From Siphonodentalium dalli (Eukaryota > Mollusca > Scaphopoda > Gadilida > Siphonodentaliidae): a DNA stretch of 64,000 nt. The position numbers and the translations under genes are program-made. Numbering within the stretch: position 1 is the first letter of the stretch; every line of letters starts with the position of its first letter. Below are positions 52,901-55,900 of the stretch, in pieces. The stretch lies in NCBI GenBank assembly GCA_032622095.1, contig CP136064.1, forward strand, positions 41,255,912 to 41,319,911. Reading direction: 5' to 3'. The notes under the pieces were generated by a model. That model ran no database searches, was not told the DNA's origin, and saw only the letters and a list, made by a program, of their open reading frames with translations.

Positions 52901-55900
52901 AATTGACATGTTTATATTGTTTCTGGGCAGGTATGATGATAGAGTTCATGGCAGGAAAGTCTGCAGCTCTACATGGATTGTGTCATGATGCCACACCATT
53001 CACCTTCTCTGAAGCGAACCCGGCTGATGAATACTTCGGCAAAATGCTTTCAGCTGGTTGGTATTATAATTAGTGATTATGCAGAATACTGTGATTGGCT
53101 TTGATTTTGTCCACCTCAATTTTCGTGGTTTCTTATTAAAAGGCTATTTCATGTGGACGTGAATTTGTGGATCATATATCCACGTCAACAGGTCCTGCAA
53201 TAGCAGGTTTATGACATCTTTGAGTAGATATTATTGAGAAATAAATAAATGTATTCTGTGGCAGAAAGGACATCACGCAATGAGTACACTGACAGCAACC
53301 GGCTTCATTTCACATGCTGGTGAGGTAGTCATTTATTGTTTTATGTAACCTGCGCATGGTGAAACGACTAACCTTTATTAAGACTTCAAGAGACCAGTTC
53401 ATTGAACATTGTTTATACAAATTATTTTTGCAGGGATCAAATAATGTTATAAGGATTAACTGTCATGTGGACTGTTTTTATGGAGATGTAACCGTGAGGT
53501 AAGTGGACATAACTTGTGTAAAACCCGAAGGGTTTTACATACAAGTTATGACCACTTACCTCACGGTTACATCTCCATAAAAATAGTCCACATGACAGTT
53601 AATCCTTATATTTATATACATTTAGTGAAAAAGCCACTTTTGTAAATGTATTTAAATCGAAAAGTGTATCGTGACAAAAACAGCCGAAAATACCCAATAG
53701 CACCCTTGGCAAAAGTTAATATGAACAATTTCTCTTCATATTGAAACCCGATGATGTATTAAGTCAATCCTGCGCGAGTCCAAATGCGCCCAAAACATTA
53801 CACGTTCGTCTTTCCAAACCCAATGATGTATCGATGGTGTTATGAGCTTGGTGTTATGAGACGTTGCGCATTCACCGAGAAATAACTGCAACTAGCCACG
53901 TGGGCACCGACCAATCAGAATGCTGGATTTAGTGATGACAACACTTAGTATGTAAATATTCTATAAACAATTGAATAGGCCACTGACAAATAAAAATATT
54001 TATATTTCATCTCATCTTCCGTGTCTTTTTTCAACCCATTTTACAACATGCCGAAAACAATCCTTGTTTCCTATTGAGATTTACTTTACCATCTCTGAGT
54101 CAATTATTTCATTGGATGATGATTTTGTGGATGGTTCAAACCTCGAAATCAACAAATAATAGACCCCCATTATTTAAAAGGATTTTACAGTAATTGGTTA
54201 ATATGTTGACTTTAATCACTTTTCACAAGGGAAGACCATTGTGGCTCAGTCGGTAAGATGCATGGTACAATGACTGTTATAAGCTGTCCAGCGATAGTGG
54301 AACTGTTTCAATTCCTGATTTTGGATTGAAGCAAAGAGAAGTGTGTTAGTTGCTTACTGAATGACAGATGTTTCTCTGTGCAGTGGAATGATCTCCCAGT
54401 GAAATTAACCCTATGTGTTGTCTTTCCTCCATCAATATAACTGGCAACGTGATGTGGCTTACCGACTGAAATTATGACAAATCACAATAAACCATACGAA
54501 ACTACTTTTAAACACAAACAAATCTGAGTTTAGTGTGCCTGTCATTTGCAGAATGAGGCCTGCTAGCATCACCAAATTCACCCTCTTGGGACCTAATTCT
54601 GCATGGCCTCATCTGCTATGGAAGACATAGACTCAGATTGAAGTTTCTAAATGGTGAATGTTTTGATGTACACCCATTGGGAACCTCGATTATGCAGTGT
54701 GTCATCTGTCAATTTGGGGATATAGAAAAACTAAACTAAAAAAAGAAATAGAATCTATGTGAAGAAGTTTCTATAGAAATTTTATAATAAAGAAACTTTC
54801 CAGAGAAGATGAGGCCTAAACAGAATGAAGTCCCCAGAGGGTGAATTTAGTGACGCTCTCCCGCGGCTTGAACACAAAGTGAACACCCACTGATTTAAAG
54901 TTTAGGTATGGGCAACCTTTGGCTTACCTCGTCCCACTAGTGCTACCTCCTCTCCCCCTCCAATCCACCAATAATCACGCACATGCATTGTGTTGAAATC
55001 AGCCACCGCGCAGTCTTCCATGTGTCAAATCTCATTTAATGGTCTTCACTGTGGTTCACAATTACCATTAGTTTGCTTTATTCACATCAAAAACAGCATG
55101 CCAATGTACAGTTCCATTTCAGTATGTACATAGAATATTTAACGGTCTGGATACTGAATGATTCAGTGGATTCCGGCTCTAAATCCGTCCTTTTAACCTT
55201 TCCATGACGAGCTTCCTGAATTTTTTTTTGCGAAAACCCTGCGCCAATGCATTCTCTTATATATGTGCATGTCCCATATGGAGCCTCACATATATACAAG
55301 AATGCATTGGCCAAACAATATTTACCTACAAGGTAACCCAGTGCATTCTCTTATATATGCCAGGCTCACTATGAGAGACTCGCATATATAAATGAATGCA
55401 CTGACACAGGATCTTTAATGCTGGACCAGTGCAGCTCCCATTATGGAAGGGTTAATAATCTCAAACATAACATTTGCAGATGTTTGGGAATTTCTTCTCT
55501 TTTTTTTAACATGCCCGATTCTATTGACTGGTGAGCATTTTCATATGGGAGCACCATTATGTGACAAGTCTTTGGTAATTACTGATGTACAATATGACTC
55601 AAATTGATTACACTGAAAGTTTTATCAGTGGTATTTATAAATTATGTTTACAATTAGTTTGGGCGCCCCAACTCCAGGTACCCAAACCCTTTCAAAGAGG
55701 GCTAGAGCAGTCCCTGCCGATCATGCTCAATCAATCAATAAAGTGCTGGCAATGCAGTTGATTGCATTTTTTGTATCATCTTGTCAAAAACTTGATTGTG
55801 TTTGTGAAATTGTTTTGGTTCTTGATTGCCTTGTTGAGCATTGTCATCATGATGCAGCTGTACACGCCTGCAGTAAAGTCTGGACAACTCTATATGCAGA

